DNA of 8,563 nucleotides from an uncultured Bdellovibrio sp. (GCF_946478835.1 NZ_CAMLDV010000150.1:1-8563), one strand, 5' to 3'. Counted from the stretch's first letter, positions 1 to 6,789 are shown. The notes: generated by a model from the sequence alone, not told the origin. Numbers and translations are program-made.

Positions 1-575
1 ACCCAACCTGGAGAAACAGAGTTCACGCAGATGTCGGCATCACCGACTTCAGAAGCGAAAAGGTTTGTGACCATATTCAAAGCTGTTTTGGACAGACGGT
101 AAGAAGCCGACGCCACTTGTGCTTGTGACAATTGCGCCATCCCACTAGAGACATTTACGATACGACCGTAACCTTCTTGTTTCATCAAAGGAAAAATCTT
201 TTGTGTTAATAAGAAAGGTCCCAGAGTGTTCGTCGTGAAAGTTTTTAAAACCGTCGAGGCTTTTGTTTTAAAGACCGAAGAGTTTCCACCGTCTTCGCTG
301 TCGATCAAGATACCGGCGTTATTTACCAGCACATCGACAAAACCATATTCTTGACGAATTTGATTTACGAAATCCGTGATGCTCTTTTCTTGTGATTGAT
401 CGAGCTTCATCGCAACCACATCCAGATCTTTCATCTTTAAAGCATTGATCTGTTTTTGCGCTTTATCCGGGTTGCGCATCGCCATGATAACCTTATAGCC
501 TCTTTGTGCTAACGCCTCGCTTGTCGCAAGACCCAATCCACGATTTGCTCCGGTTACAATGGCGATCTTTTTCAT
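1..575 (-). CDS. Short-chain dehydrogenase/reductase (SDR), 3' end outside window
   Basis: This is a cytosolic NAD(P)H-dependent oxidoreductase of the classical SDR family; its substrate cannot be told. The 191 visible residues hold the main family marks. The Rossmann dinucleotide motif TGANRGLG is at residues 8-15, NNAG at 85-88, a serine pair (143-144) in NVSSG where the catalytic serine is expected, and the Tyr-x3-Lys active site YRLSK at 159-163. SPGW at 188-191 is where the family's PG motif follows. An arginine at 34, after the second beta strand, hints at NADP(H) preference. Classical SDRs are about 240-280 residues, so roughly 45 or more C-terminal residues lie beyond the left edge. 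The TGANRGLG motif resembles carbonyl-reductase-like members. The start at 575 is set by AAGGAG nine bases upstream, overlapping the stop of the preceding gene. The family is certain and the substrate unknown. Confidence 0.92.
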   Translation of the reverse strand, partial: MKKIAIVTGANRGLGLATSEALAQRGYKVIMAMRNPDKAQKQINALKMKDLDVVAMKLDQSQEKSITDFVNQIRQEYGFVDVLVNNAGILIDSEDGGNSSVFKTKASTVLKTFTTNTLGPFLLTQKIFPLMKQEGYGRIVNVSSGMAQLSQAQVASASYRLSKTALNMVTNLFASEVGDADICVNSVSPGW

Positions 576-584
576 AAAACAAAA

Positions 585-591
585 CTCCTTA
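585..591 (-). promoter_or_regulatory. Ribosome binding site of the SDR gene fused to the upstream stop codon
   Basis: Read on the minus strand the sequence is TAAGGAG: the TAA stop (591-589) of the upstream secreted-protein gene supplies the first bases of the AAGGAG Shine-Dalgarno, with a nine-base spacer to the ATG. Ribosomes ending the first gene would be placed directly for the second, so translational coupling is likely. Confidence 0.7.
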
Positions 592-1158
592 GTTTGGACG
601 AGGTGGAACTGGGATTTCTAAACCACCGCGAACTAAAACTCCTGTGGACCAATTTTTTGCATCGATCACACACTCCGATGAAATAGTACGCCAGCGCTCA
701 ATCGGGAAAGAATAAATCGTTTCAACCCATCCCCAACCATTCCAATCAATCACGCGACGATAGCCCACACCAATACCTTGGCGCACAGAACGAGTCTCGC
801 GGTGGAAAGTCAAAAGAGGATAATGCAATTTCAATTTTCCGTCTTCAGCAAGTTGAGCTTGGGCTTCTTCATCAAAAACGCAACCATAGTAACCATCAAT
901 GCTACGCAAGCGACCTTGCAAGATTTCTCCTGCACGCACATCACGATCTGTGGGAACGCGGAACTCAAAGAAATAATCAGAAGGGGCACCGTTAGAATAA
1001 TAACTGCGCGTATTCAACGTTAATTTACCATTGAACTCCACCAAACGAACAACGGCTTTACCGTCTTCGCTTCTCCACTCGCCTTCAAGATTGCTTCCCG
1101 CCTGTGCGGAAAGACCCAAAAAAGAAACCGCGGCTAGAGCGATTAATTTCATTTTCAT
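589..1158 (-). CDS. Secreted protein of unknown function
   Basis: I do not recognise this 189-residue protein. Residues 1-20 form a clear Sec signal peptide: two lysines, a hydrophobic core and an AQA-type cleavage site before GSN, so the mature protein should be periplasmic or outside the cell. No lipobox cysteine is seen. The mature N-terminus (NLEGEWRSEDGK) is followed by alternating polar and hydrophobic stretches rich in Tyr, Trp, Phe and Arg, suggesting a small beta-sheet protein, loosely reminiscent of lipocalin-like folds; this is only an impression. Two cysteines in the mature part (Cys93, Cys163) could form a disulfide. The C-terminus is proline-rich (PVPPRPN). The start at 1158 has a strong AAGGGGG four bases upstream; a second Met at residue 3 is less well placed. 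It lies 13 bases before the SDR gene and is probably co-transcribed with it. Confidence 0.8.
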   Translation of the reverse strand: MKMKLIALAAVSFLGLSAQAGSNLEGEWRSEDGKAVVRLVEFNGKLTLNTRSYYSNGAPSDYFFEFRVPTDRDVRAGEILQGRLRSIDGYYGCVFDEEAQAQLAEDGKLKLHYPLLTFHRETRSVRQGIGVGYRRVIDWNGWGWVETIYSFPIERWRTISSECVIDAKNWSTGVLVRGGLEIPVPPRPN

Positions 1159-1173
1159 ATTTCCCCCTTGAGA

Positions 1174-1196
1174 AAAAAGGTACCTGGTACCTTTTT
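1174..1196 (-). terminator. GGTACC palindrome with A/T tracts, likely terminator or attenuator
   Basis: Eleven-base perfect inverted arms (AAAAAGGTACC and GGTACCTTTTT) surround one central base. As RNA the closest hairpin has a ten-pair stem and a three-base loop. On the minus strand it begins two bases after the stop of the membrane-anchored protein gene and ends in a run of six T, as an intrinsic terminator would. The GC core is only GGTAC/GTACC, so termination may be partial, acting as an attenuator before the secreted-protein gene. The A/T tracts are nearly symmetrical, so it could work in both directions. It could instead be one copy of a dispersed genomic palindrome. Confidence 0.55.
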
Positions 1197-1197
1197 C

Positions 1198-1932
1198 TTA
1201 TTTAGAACCGGCGTTTCTGTTGAGCAAGATGAGATAATCTTTAGCGCCCGTTTGCTCCATCATTCCTGAATACTTATTGTCTTCAAACTTTTTGCGATAC
1301 GTTTTGCGGGCGATGTTTTGAATCATGCAACCCAAAGCTCCCGTTCCTGCCAAGTCTTTTCCTTGCTCCATTTCACACTTCGGCTCAAAGAATTGTTCTT
1401 GTTCACGAGTCACAGGAAACTTTGTCACTGAAAAACTTGTGACGTCGAGCTTGTACTCTTCTTTCAAACGATTGGCAGGGTTTTTCTTCAATAATTGCGA
1501 AGAATAAACGTTTGGCACAATCACTGCCACACGAAGTCCCTCGGCACGAGCTTTTTTAACTCCCTCAACAAAACGATCCATCTCGTCTTTGATATCAACA
1601 CGCATGTTGGAGCTAAAAAGTTCGACGTAAGGAAGCATCGGTTCAACGACAATCACGTCATATTTAGAACCCGGCTCTTGATTGGCTTCAAAGAAACCGC
1701 GCCATAATTCCATGTCTTCGATGTAGTTCGGCGTGACTCCTAATAAAACAATCGGAGCTTCTTTGATCTCCAAACGAAGTCTTTCAAAGACACCTTTACC
1801 TAATTCTTCGGGAACGTGAACCTGAGAAAATTTGATCTTAGGGATCGACTGCGGCTGAATTGAAAAATTCATGGCAAAATAGATACCTAGAGCGATAACA
1901 GCGGTCGCGCAAATCCAATATAAGTACTTCAT
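1198..1932 (-). CDS. Membrane-anchored protein of unknown function
   Basis: This 244-residue protein is not recognised. It has one N-terminal hydrophobic segment (about residues 4-22) after a short MKYLY start, with no obvious cleavage site. It is probably a signal anchor leaving the soluble part in the periplasm, though an uncleaved export signal is also possible. The soluble part alternates beta-like segments (APIVLLGV at 59-66, YDVIVVEPML at 91-100, LRVAVIVPNV at 133-142) with charged helices, consistent with an alpha/beta sandwich. No catalytic signature of a known hydrolase is evident. Two cysteines (186, 202) lie in the C-terminal third and could pair. The start at 1932 has GAGGGAAG upstream with a long spacer. 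It is divergent from the CoA operon and shares a 148-base intergenic region with it. Function cannot be stated. Confidence 0.75.
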   Translation of the reverse strand: MKYLYWICATAVIALGIYFAMNFSIQPQSIPKIKFSQVHVPEELGKGVFERLRLEIKEAPIVLLGVTPNYIEDMELWRGFFEANQEPGSKYDVIVVEPMLPYVELFSSNMRVDIKDEMDRFVEGVKKARAEGLRVAVIVPNVYSSQLLKKNPANRLKEEYKLDVTSFSVTKFPVTREQEQFFEPKCEMEQGKDLAGTGALGCMIQNIARKTYRKKFEDNKYSGMMEQTGAKDYLILLNRNAGSK

Positions 1933-2010
1933 GGGCGAGAACTTCCCTCAGTTTAGCGTCTAAGTCTAGTTTCCAGAGCCTGGCGCAGCGTGGTATTCGG
2001 CGTTGAAATC

Positions 2011-2019
2011 TGTTAGAAT
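2011..2019 (+). promoter_or_regulatory. Extended -10 promoter candidate for the CoA operon
   Basis: The string TGTTAGAAT matches an extended -10 element (TG, one base, then TAGAAT, five of six with TATAAT). A start of transcription near 2026 would give a leader of about 55 bases before the ATG at 2081. The expected -35 position (around 1991-1996, TGGTAT) is poor, which extended -10 promoters can tolerate. It is the best promoter candidate I see in the divergent intergenic region; no convincing one was seen for the minus-strand gene. Confidence 0.45.
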
Positions 2020-2080
2020 TGTGCTAGTTTGCGAGCATTACATAAGGACTTGATCTCTTAAAAGACAGGTACCCAATTAT

Positions 2081-2803
2081 ATGAAGGCGACAAAAACGAA
2101 TTCTTCTATTTCCTATCTCTTGATTGGCTCTGGCCGCGTCGCCCGCCACATGGGCCATTATTTAAATTTGTTAAATATCAGTTTTGAACCCTGGGACCGT
2201 TCTCAAGATCCGCATGCTTTGGCGCGCAAAGTTTCTTCTGCGACTCACATCCTTTTGGCTATCAGCGATGGAGCCTTGGCAGGATTTTATCGCCAGCACC
2301 TAGCAGGTCATGAAAAAGTGGTCGTGCAGTTTTCAGGAGCTCATCATTTTGAGGGCATGATCTCGGCCCATCCTTTAATGACATTTGGGCCCACGCTTTA
2401 CGATTTAGATTTTTATAAAAAAATTCATTTTACTCTGACAGGGGTTTCTTCCTTAGAAGAAGCTCTGCCTGGAATTCCGAATTCTTATTCTGTGATCGAG
2501 GCTTCGCAAAAAGCTCTTTATCATTCTTATTGCGTGCTCGGAGGAAACTTCGTCACATTGCTTGTTAGCAAAATGCTTTCGGGTTTTTCAGAAATGAAGA
2601 TTCCTGCGGAAGCAGCGCAAGTCTATGTTGAAAAAGTTCTCGCCAATACTTTTGCAGATCCCGCAAAAGCTTTGACGGGTCCTTTGGTTCGTAAAGACGT
2701 TGAAACAGTGAATGCAAATTTACAAGCTTTGAAAAACGATTCCTACCAAGAGATCTATCAAGCTTTTCTAAAAACTTATTGGCCCGAGTATCCGCGAAAG
2801 TGA
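2081..2803 (+). CDS. panG: Rossmann/DUF2520 oxidoreductase, probable PanG-type ketopantoate reductase
   Basis: The expected role is NADPH-dependent reduction of 2-dehydropantoate (ketopantoate) to pantoate in the cytosol, between PanB and PanC. Seen: an N-terminal Rossmann fold with GSGRVA (residues 16-21) and ILLAISDGAL (57-66). Then comes the DUF2520-type segment SGAHHFEG...SAHPLMTFG (85-103). A helical C-terminal domain follows, with ALYHSYCVLGGNFVTLL (145-161) and ALTGPLVRKD (197-206). This arrangement differs from classical PanE/ApbA. Its place as first gene before panB, with no panE in the operon, supports the role. From memory, a PanG ketopantoate reductase was described in Francisella; that it belongs to the DUF2520 group is my recollection, not checked. 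The ATG at 2081 is the only start after the in-frame stop at 2051-2053, yet its Shine-Dalgarno is weak (CAGG within CAGGTACC). The family is well supported and the reaction is inferred. Confidence 0.8.
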   Translation: MKATKTNSSISYLLIGSGRVARHMGHYLNLLNISFEPWDRSQDPHALARKVSSATHILLAISDGALAGFYRQHLAGHEKVVVQFSGAHHFEGMISAHPLMTFGPTLYDLDFYKKIHFTLTGVSSLEEALPGIPNSYSVIEASQKALYHSYCVLGGNFVTLLVSKMLSGFSEMKIPAEAAQVYVEKVLANTFADPAKALTGPLVRKDVETVNANLQALKNDSYQEIYQAFLKTYWPEYPRK

Positions 2804-2810
2804 GGCCCTT

Positions 2811-3602
2811 ATGAAAACCATCCTTGATTTCCAAGATAAGAAAATCAAAAAGCAAAAAATTTCCATGCTCACCTGCTACGACTATTCCTTCGCGCGCATT
2901 GCTGCTTCCAGCAATATAGATTGCCTTTTAGTCGGTGACTCTTTGGCAATGACCATGCACGGGCATAAGACGACTTTGAATGCTTCAGTCAATATGATGG
3001 CCCTTCATACAGCGGCGGTCGTTCGAGGAGCCGGAGATAAATTTGTTATCGGTGATCTTCCGTTTATGAGTTACCGCAAAGGCTTAACGGCCAACATGAC
3101 TTACGTTGAAAAGATCATGAAGGCTGGAGCCCACGCTGTGAAACTGGAAGGCGCCTCTGGAAATATTGAGCTAGTTCGTCACTTGGTGGATTCCGGTGTT
3201 CCAGTGATGGGTCACTTGGGACTTACTCCCCAATCTGTGAATCAATTGGGTGGATTTAAAGTTCAAGGCCGCGATGAAAAAGCGCAAAAGAAAATCAAAG
3301 AACAAGCCTTGCAACTTCAAGACGCTGGAGCTTTTTCAGTCGTGCTGGAGTGTGTGCCTTCAAAGCTTGCGCGTGAAATAACAGCCGCTTTAGAAATTCC
3401 AACAATCGGTATTGGTGCGGGTCCTGACTGCGACGGACAGGTTTTGGTTCTGCAAGACATGCTTGGAATGAATGAAGGATTTAAACCAAAGTATCTAAAA
3501 ACTTATTTCAACGGTTATGAAACTTTGAAAAATGTTTTCAACACTTATCATGATGAAGTTGTTGAAAGCGCCTTTCCTACAGAGAAGGAGAGTTATTCAT
3601 GA
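2811..3602 (+). CDS. panB: 3-methyl-2-oxobutanoate hydroxymethyltransferase
   Basis: PanB moves a hydroxymethyl group from 5,10-methylenetetrahydrofolate to 2-ketoisovalerate, giving ketopantoate, the first committed step of pantothenate synthesis. The 263 residues form a metal-dependent TIM barrel of normal length. Visible family residues are the metal ligands Asp43 (in VGDSLAM) and Asp82 (in IGDLPFMSY), Lys111 and Glu113 (in AVKLEG), and the presumed catalytic Glu180 (in VVLECVP). GIGAGPDCDGQVLVLQDMLGM lies at 200-220, where family members have near-identical sequence. The start at 2811 is seven bases after the preceding stop, and GAGG (2802-2805) overlaps that stop. The gene ends in an ATGA overlap with panC, so the two are coupled. 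Identification is secure. Confidence 0.97.
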   Translation: MKTILDFQDKKIKKQKISMLTCYDYSFARIAASSNIDCLLVGDSLAMTMHGHKTTLNASVNMMALHTAAVVRGAGDKFVIGDLPFMSYRKGLTANMTYVEKIMKAGAHAVKLEGASGNIELVRHLVDSGVPVMGHLGLTPQSVNQLGGFKVQGRDEKAQKKIKEQALQLQDAGAFSVVLECVPSKLAREITAALEIPTIGIGAGPDCDGQVLVLQDMLGMNEGFKPKYLKTYFNGYETLKNVFNTYHDEVVESAFPTEKESYS

Positions 3603-4354
3603 TTCAAGTTTTACGCTCGCCTCAAGAATTTAAAACCTGGCGCTGGGGAAAACACGGCTCCATCGGCTTTGTCCCGACTATGGGGGCTCTGCACGAAGGC
3701 CATGAGTCTTTGTTGAAACGCGCTTATGATGACAATGACTTTGTCGTGCTTTCTATTTTTGTGAACCCGACGCAATTCAATGATCCGAACGATTTGGAAA
3801 AGTATCCTAAAACTTGGGAAGCCGACCTTGCGATGGCCGAGCGTAACGGCGTGGATGCTATTTTTTATCCAAAGTATAGCGACATGTATCCGGATAACTA
3901 TCGCTACAAAGTCACAGAGAATGAATATTCTAAATTGTTGGACGGCGCTCACCGCCCTGGACACTTTGACGGCGTTTTGTCGGTGGTGATGAAATTGTTT
4001 AACATCGTTTCCCCGACGAAAGCTTATTTCGGTGAAAAAGATTTCCAACAACTGACTTTGATCAAAGGCATGGTGGATAGCTTCTTTATGAATCTGGAAA
4101 TCGTTCCTGTTCCCACAATGCGTGAAAAAGATGGTCTTGCCATGAGTTCTCGCAATACAAGATTGTCTGCCGAAGAGCGCGCCAAAGCTCCAGCGATTTA
4201 TAAAGCCATCACGGAAAGTAAATCTGCCGAAGAAGCGGCTATAAAACTCAACTCTCAGGGTTTTGTTGTCGACTATGTCACTGATATCGGGAACCGCCGT
4301 TTTGTTGCGGCGAAATTGGGAGAAGTGAGGTTGATAGACAATGTCGAAATCTAA
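3599..4354 (+). CDS. panC: Pantothenate synthetase (pantoate--beta-alanine ligase)
   Basis: PanC joins pantoate and beta-alanine with ATP through a pantoyl-adenylate, making pantothenate. The adenylation site is complete: PTMGALHEGH with His32 and His35 (HIGH-like), FVNPTQFNDPNDLEKYP (54-70), RPGHFDGVLSVV (119-130), FGEKDFQQL (144-152), and the KMSKS-like MSSRN (182-186). At 251 residues it is about 30 shorter than the E. coli enzyme. The shortage lies in the C-terminal dimerisation domain (about 190-240), while the usual final motif is kept as [11 protein letters not shown]. All catalytic motifs are present, so activity is expected. The start at 3599 overlaps the panB stop (ATGA) and has AAGGAG eight bases upstream. 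Its end overlaps the next gene by 14 bases. Confidence 0.97.
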   Translation: MIQVLRSPQEFKTWRWGKHGSIGFVPTMGALHEGHESLLKRAYDDNDFVVLSIFVNPTQFNDPNDLEKYPKTWEADLAMAERNGVDAIFYPKYSDMYPDNYRYKVTENEYSKLLDGAHRPGHFDGVLSVVMKLFNIVSPTKAYFGEKDFQQLTLIKGMVDSFFMNLEIVPVPTMREKDGLAMSSRNTRLSAEERAKAPAIYKAITESKSAEEAAIKLNSQGFVVDYVTDIGNRRFVAAKLGEVRLIDNVEI

Positions 4355-5615
4355 AGTTCTCTTTATGATGACGGGCTCTATCGCCTGTTACAAAGCGTGC
4401 CATGTGGTTTCTCGCCTTGTGCAAGCCGGTTGCGAAGTGCAAGTGGTGGCAACACCGTCGGCTTTAAAGTTTGTCGGTAATGCAACCTTAGAGGGCCTGA
4501 CGGGAAAGCCCGTAGTGAGTGATATGTACGCCACTGGCAACGTCATGGATCATATTCATTTGATGAGATGGGCTGACGCGATTTTGGTGGCTCCCGCAAC
4601 GGCAAATTTCATCAATAAAGCCGCTCAAGGTGTGGGTGATGATTTAGTTCAGACTTTGTTCCTCGCTCACGATTTTAAAAAGCCTTTCCTTGTCGCTCCT
4701 GCGATGAACACCAGTATGTACAAACATCCGGTGACGCAAAAGTCTTTAGAGGCTTTGCGTGGAATGGGTATTGAGATTCTCGACACCGCTTCAGGAATTC
4801 TTGCTTGCGGTGAAGAAGGTTGGGGAAAACTTTTAGAGCCTGATTTAATTTTGAAATTCACTCTGGAGGCGTTAAAAAAACAACCTGCCACGGCCGTTGA
4901 CCCTGCAAAAGCAGCCAGAGCTTCCGCGTTTTCTAAAGTGAAAGTTCTTGTTACTGCAGGCGGAACGCAAGAGCCTATCGACACAGTTCGCGTGATCAGC
5001 AATCTAAGCTCTGGTCGCACAGGAATTGCTATTGCCGAAGCCATGGGGCAAATGGGTTTTGATGTAACGCTACTTCAAGCTCACGGGACTTCGCTTAAAG
5101 CAGAGCACGTCGCAAAAAAAGATTTCTTCACAAGCTTTGCGAGCCTTGATGAGAAAATGAAGGATTATCTTTCGCAAAATGAATTCACACATGTGATTCA
5201 TGCCGCGGCCGTTAGCGATTACTCCGTCGACACGATCGAAGTGAACGGGAAAAACTATCATCCATTTGAAGTGAAAAAAGTCAGCTCTGATGCCGATAGC
5301 ATGAGCATTCACCTTAAACGCAACCATAAGATTGTGGATCGTTTAAAAGACTATTCGAAGAATAAAAATATCCAAGTGATCGCCTTTAAACTGACAAGCC
5401 ATGCTTCTGAAGAAAAGCGCAAAGCGGCTGTTGAAAAACTTTTTAAAGGTTCTCATGCGGATTATGTCGTTCATAACGACATGACAGATATTGATATTGT
5501 TAAAAGAACTCACAAGTTCACCTTGATCAATTCAAAGGAAGCCGTCCCTTGCGAAAGCTTGGAACAACTGACTTACGAACTGATTCAAGTGCTTATACCC
5601 AAGGACGCTATATGA
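4341..5615 (+). CDS. coaBC: Bifunctional phosphopantothenoylcysteine decarboxylase/synthetase
   Basis: CoaBC (Dfp) couples cysteine to 4'-phosphopantothenate using CTP and decarboxylates the product to 4'-phosphopantetheine. The N-terminal CoaC half (about 1-180) is an FMN flavoprotein with TGSIACYKA (11-19), the catalytic His71 in [16 protein letters not shown] (84-90), PAMN (120-123) and the reactive Cys156 in [11 protein letters not shown] short linker leads to the CoaB half (about 199-424) with [21 protein letters not shown] (205-225, including Asn221), HAAAVSDY (287-294), the lysine pair in EVKKVSSD (310-317) and VVHNDMTD (376-383). At 424 residues it is close to the usual 400-odd. The CoaB half is more divergent; IAFKLTS replaces the E. 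coli GFAAET-type segment, as in several other CoaB types. The start overlaps panC by 14 bases, with GAGG ten bases upstream. Confidence 0.96.
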   Translation: MSKSKVLFMMTGSIACYKACHVVSRLVQAGCEVQVVATPSALKFVGNATLEGLTGKPVVSDMYATGNVMDHIHLMRWADAILVAPATANFINKAAQGVGDDLVQTLFLAHDFKKPFLVAPAMNTSMYKHPVTQKSLEALRGMGIEILDTASGILACGEEGWGKLLEPDLILKFTLEALKKQPATAVDPAKAARASAFSKVKVLVTAGGTQEPIDTVRVISNLSSGRTGIAIAEAMGQMGFDVTLLQAHGTSLKAEHVAKKDFFTSFASLDEKMKDYLSQNEFTHVIHAAAVSDYSVDTIEVNGKNYHPFEVKKVSSDADSMSIHLKRNHKIVDRLKDYSKNKNIQVIAFKLTSHASEEKRKAAVEKLFKGSHADYVVHNDMTDIDIVKRTHKFTLINSKEAVPCESLEQLTYELIQVLIPKDAI

Positions 5616-6382
5616 TTTTATGCCTAGATGTCGGCAATACACAGATTTATGCCGGTCTTTTTGACAAAGACAAAATGGTTTTGTCTTTCCGTAAGAACTC
5701 CAAAAGCGGAGCTTCTTCGGATGAAACAGGAATCTTCCTGCGCAGTGCGATTCGTGAGAACGGTTATGATCCTTCGAAGATCAAACAAATTGCGATCTGC
5801 AGTGTCGTGCCTGAAGTGATTTACTCGCTTCGTGGTGCGTGTATGAAGTACTTCAATATCAACCCATTCATCTTGCAAGCCGGAGTGAAAACGGGTCTTA
5901 AGGTGAAGTACCGCAATCCTCTGGAGGTCGGCGCCGATAGAATTGCGAACTCTATTGCGGCGACTCACTTGTATCCAGGGAAAAATCTGATCTTGGTGGA
6001 TCTAGGAACTGCGACAACATTTTGTGCCGTCACCAAAGACAAAGACTACTTGGGCGGCTCTATCGTCGCAGGTCTTCGCTTAAACATGGAAGCACTTGAA
6101 AGTAAAACCGCGAAGCTGCCATCGGTGGAAATCATTTCTATGCATGAAGCTTTGGGACGTTCGACGGTGGAAAGCATTCAATCGGGTCTATACTACGGTC
6201 ACTTGGGCACGATTAAAGAACTTCGTGAGCGTATCACGAAAGAATGTTTCCAAGATGAAAAGCCTCTTGTGATTGGCACGGGCGGATTTTCTTCATTATT
6301 TGAAAAAGAAAAAATATTCGATGAGATTGTGCCGGACTTGGTTCTTAAAGGCATGCTGATCGCTTTGCAATACAATACTTAA
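5612..6382 (+). CDS. coaX: Type III pantothenate kinase
   Basis: CoaX phosphorylates pantothenate to 4'-phosphopantothenate using ATP. Type III enzymes are generally insensitive to CoA feedback and need a monovalent cation. The 256 residues show the ASKHA-type motifs: phosphate-binding DVGNT (6-10), GADR (107-110) with the presumed catalytic Asp109, DLGTATT (130-136), GGSIVAGL (148-155) and the late glycine motif GTGGFS (222-227). I chose the ATG at 5612 because the product then starts directly with the first beta strand ([11 protein letters not shown]), the length is typical, AAGGA lies six bases upstream and the start forms an ATGA overlap with the coaBC stop. A longer in-frame opening from 5549 would add 21 unrelated residues inside coaBC. 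It links PanC to CoaBC in the pathway. Identification is secure. Confidence 0.96.
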   Translation: MILCLDVGNTQIYAGLFDKDKMVLSFRKNSKSGASSDETGIFLRSAIRENGYDPSKIKQIAICSVVPEVIYSLRGACMKYFNINPFILQAGVKTGLKVKYRNPLEVGADRIANSIAATHLYPGKNLILVDLGTATTFCAVTKDKDYLGGSIVAGLRLNMEALESKTAKLPSVEIISMHEALGRSTVESIQSGLYYGHLGTIKELRERITKECFQDEKPLVIGTGGFSSLFEKEKIFDEIVPDLVLKGMLIALQYNT

Positions 6383-6385
6383 GGA
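6380..6385 (+). promoter_or_regulatory. Ribosome binding site of panD fused to the coaX stop codon
   Basis: TAAGGA combines the coaX stop (6380-6382) with the AAGGA Shine-Dalgarno of panD, eight bases before its ATG. The layout matches the stop/ribosome-binding fusion at 585-591 and suggests coupled translation of the last operon gene. Confidence 0.65.
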
Positions 6386-6393
6386 TTTCGATT

Positions 6394-6780
6394 ATGAATT
6401 TATCAATGTTAAGAGCAAAAATTCACCGCGCGACTGTCACTGGAGCGGACCTTGATTACGAAGGTTCCGTGAGCATCTGTCCTGATCTGATCAAAGCTTC
6501 AGGTTTGCTCATCAATGAGCGCGTAGATATTTACAACTGCAATAATGGCGCACGCTTTTCAACTTATGTGATCTTAGGAAACAAAGGCGAGATTTGCCTC
6601 AATGGAGCTGCCGCCCGCCACGTCCAACGAGGCGACCTTGTGATCATCTGTTCTTACTGTGGATTAAGCCTTGAAGAAGCCAAGAAGCATGAGCCATCAG
6701 TGGTTTTTGTCGATAACAAAAATCGCGTGAAGGCCAAACGCAAAGAAGACGTTAAAAACAATAAAAAGAAGAAGGCCTAA
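6394..6780 (+). CDS. panD: Aspartate 1-decarboxylase proenzyme
   Basis: PanD decarboxylates aspartate to beta-alanine, the second PanC substrate. It is a pyruvoyl enzyme made as a proenzyme that cleaves itself between Gly24 and Ser25, which are present in YEGSVSI. Other expected residues are there: Lys9 and His11 in [11 protein letters not shown], Tyr22, Arg54 and Tyr58 in ARFSTYVI, and NGAAARH (70-76). E. coli Trp47 is replaced by Tyr47. The 128 residues match the family length. The final 16 or so are strikingly basic ([14 protein letters not shown]), and this stretch also carries the terminator of the opposing gene. The start at 6394 aligns with the E. coli start and has AAGGA eight bases upstream, so Met5 is not needed as an alternative. 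It is the last gene of the operon, and its stop overlaps the stop of the convergent gene. Confidence 0.96.
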   Translation: MNLSMLRAKIHRATVTGADLDYEGSVSICPDLIKASGLLINERVDIYNCNNGARFSTYVILGNKGEICLNGAAARHVQRGDLVIICSYCGLSLEEAKKHEPSVVFVDNKNRVKAKRKEDVKNNKKKKA

Positions 6781-6789
6781 GCCTTCTTC
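6754..6789 (-). terminator. Intrinsic terminator of the phnA-like gene, inside panD
   Basis: A nine-pair perfect stem (6768-6776 with 6781-6789, GAAGAAGGC/GCCTTCTTC) closes a four-base loop over the two overlapping stop codons. On the minus strand it is followed by TTTTTATTGTTTTT, a strong U-rich tract. On the plus strand the bases after the stem (ACGTATTGAG) have no T run, so it should act well for the minus-strand gene and poorly, if at all, for the CoA operon. The U tract is the complement of the lysine codons at the end of panD. Confidence 0.75.

Noticed and set aside
2021..2053. Short upstream open frame starting with GTG in the CoA operon leader
   Set aside because: It has no ribosome binding site, would begin upstream of the inferred transcription start, and nothing suggests a leader peptide.
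2026..2080. Riboswitch in the CoA operon leader
   Set aside because: The leader is only about 55 bases and I see no conserved aptamer-like structure or terminator in it.
3611..4051. Open frame of 146 codons on the minus strand within panC
   Set aside because: It is fully covered by panC, which has complete family motifs; its product shows no recognisable motif.
5549..5611. Longer in-frame start for coaX, adding 21 residues
   Set aside because: The extension lies inside coaBC, matches no CoaX N-terminus and has no better ribosome binding site; the ATG at 5612 has AAGGA and starts at the first beta strand.
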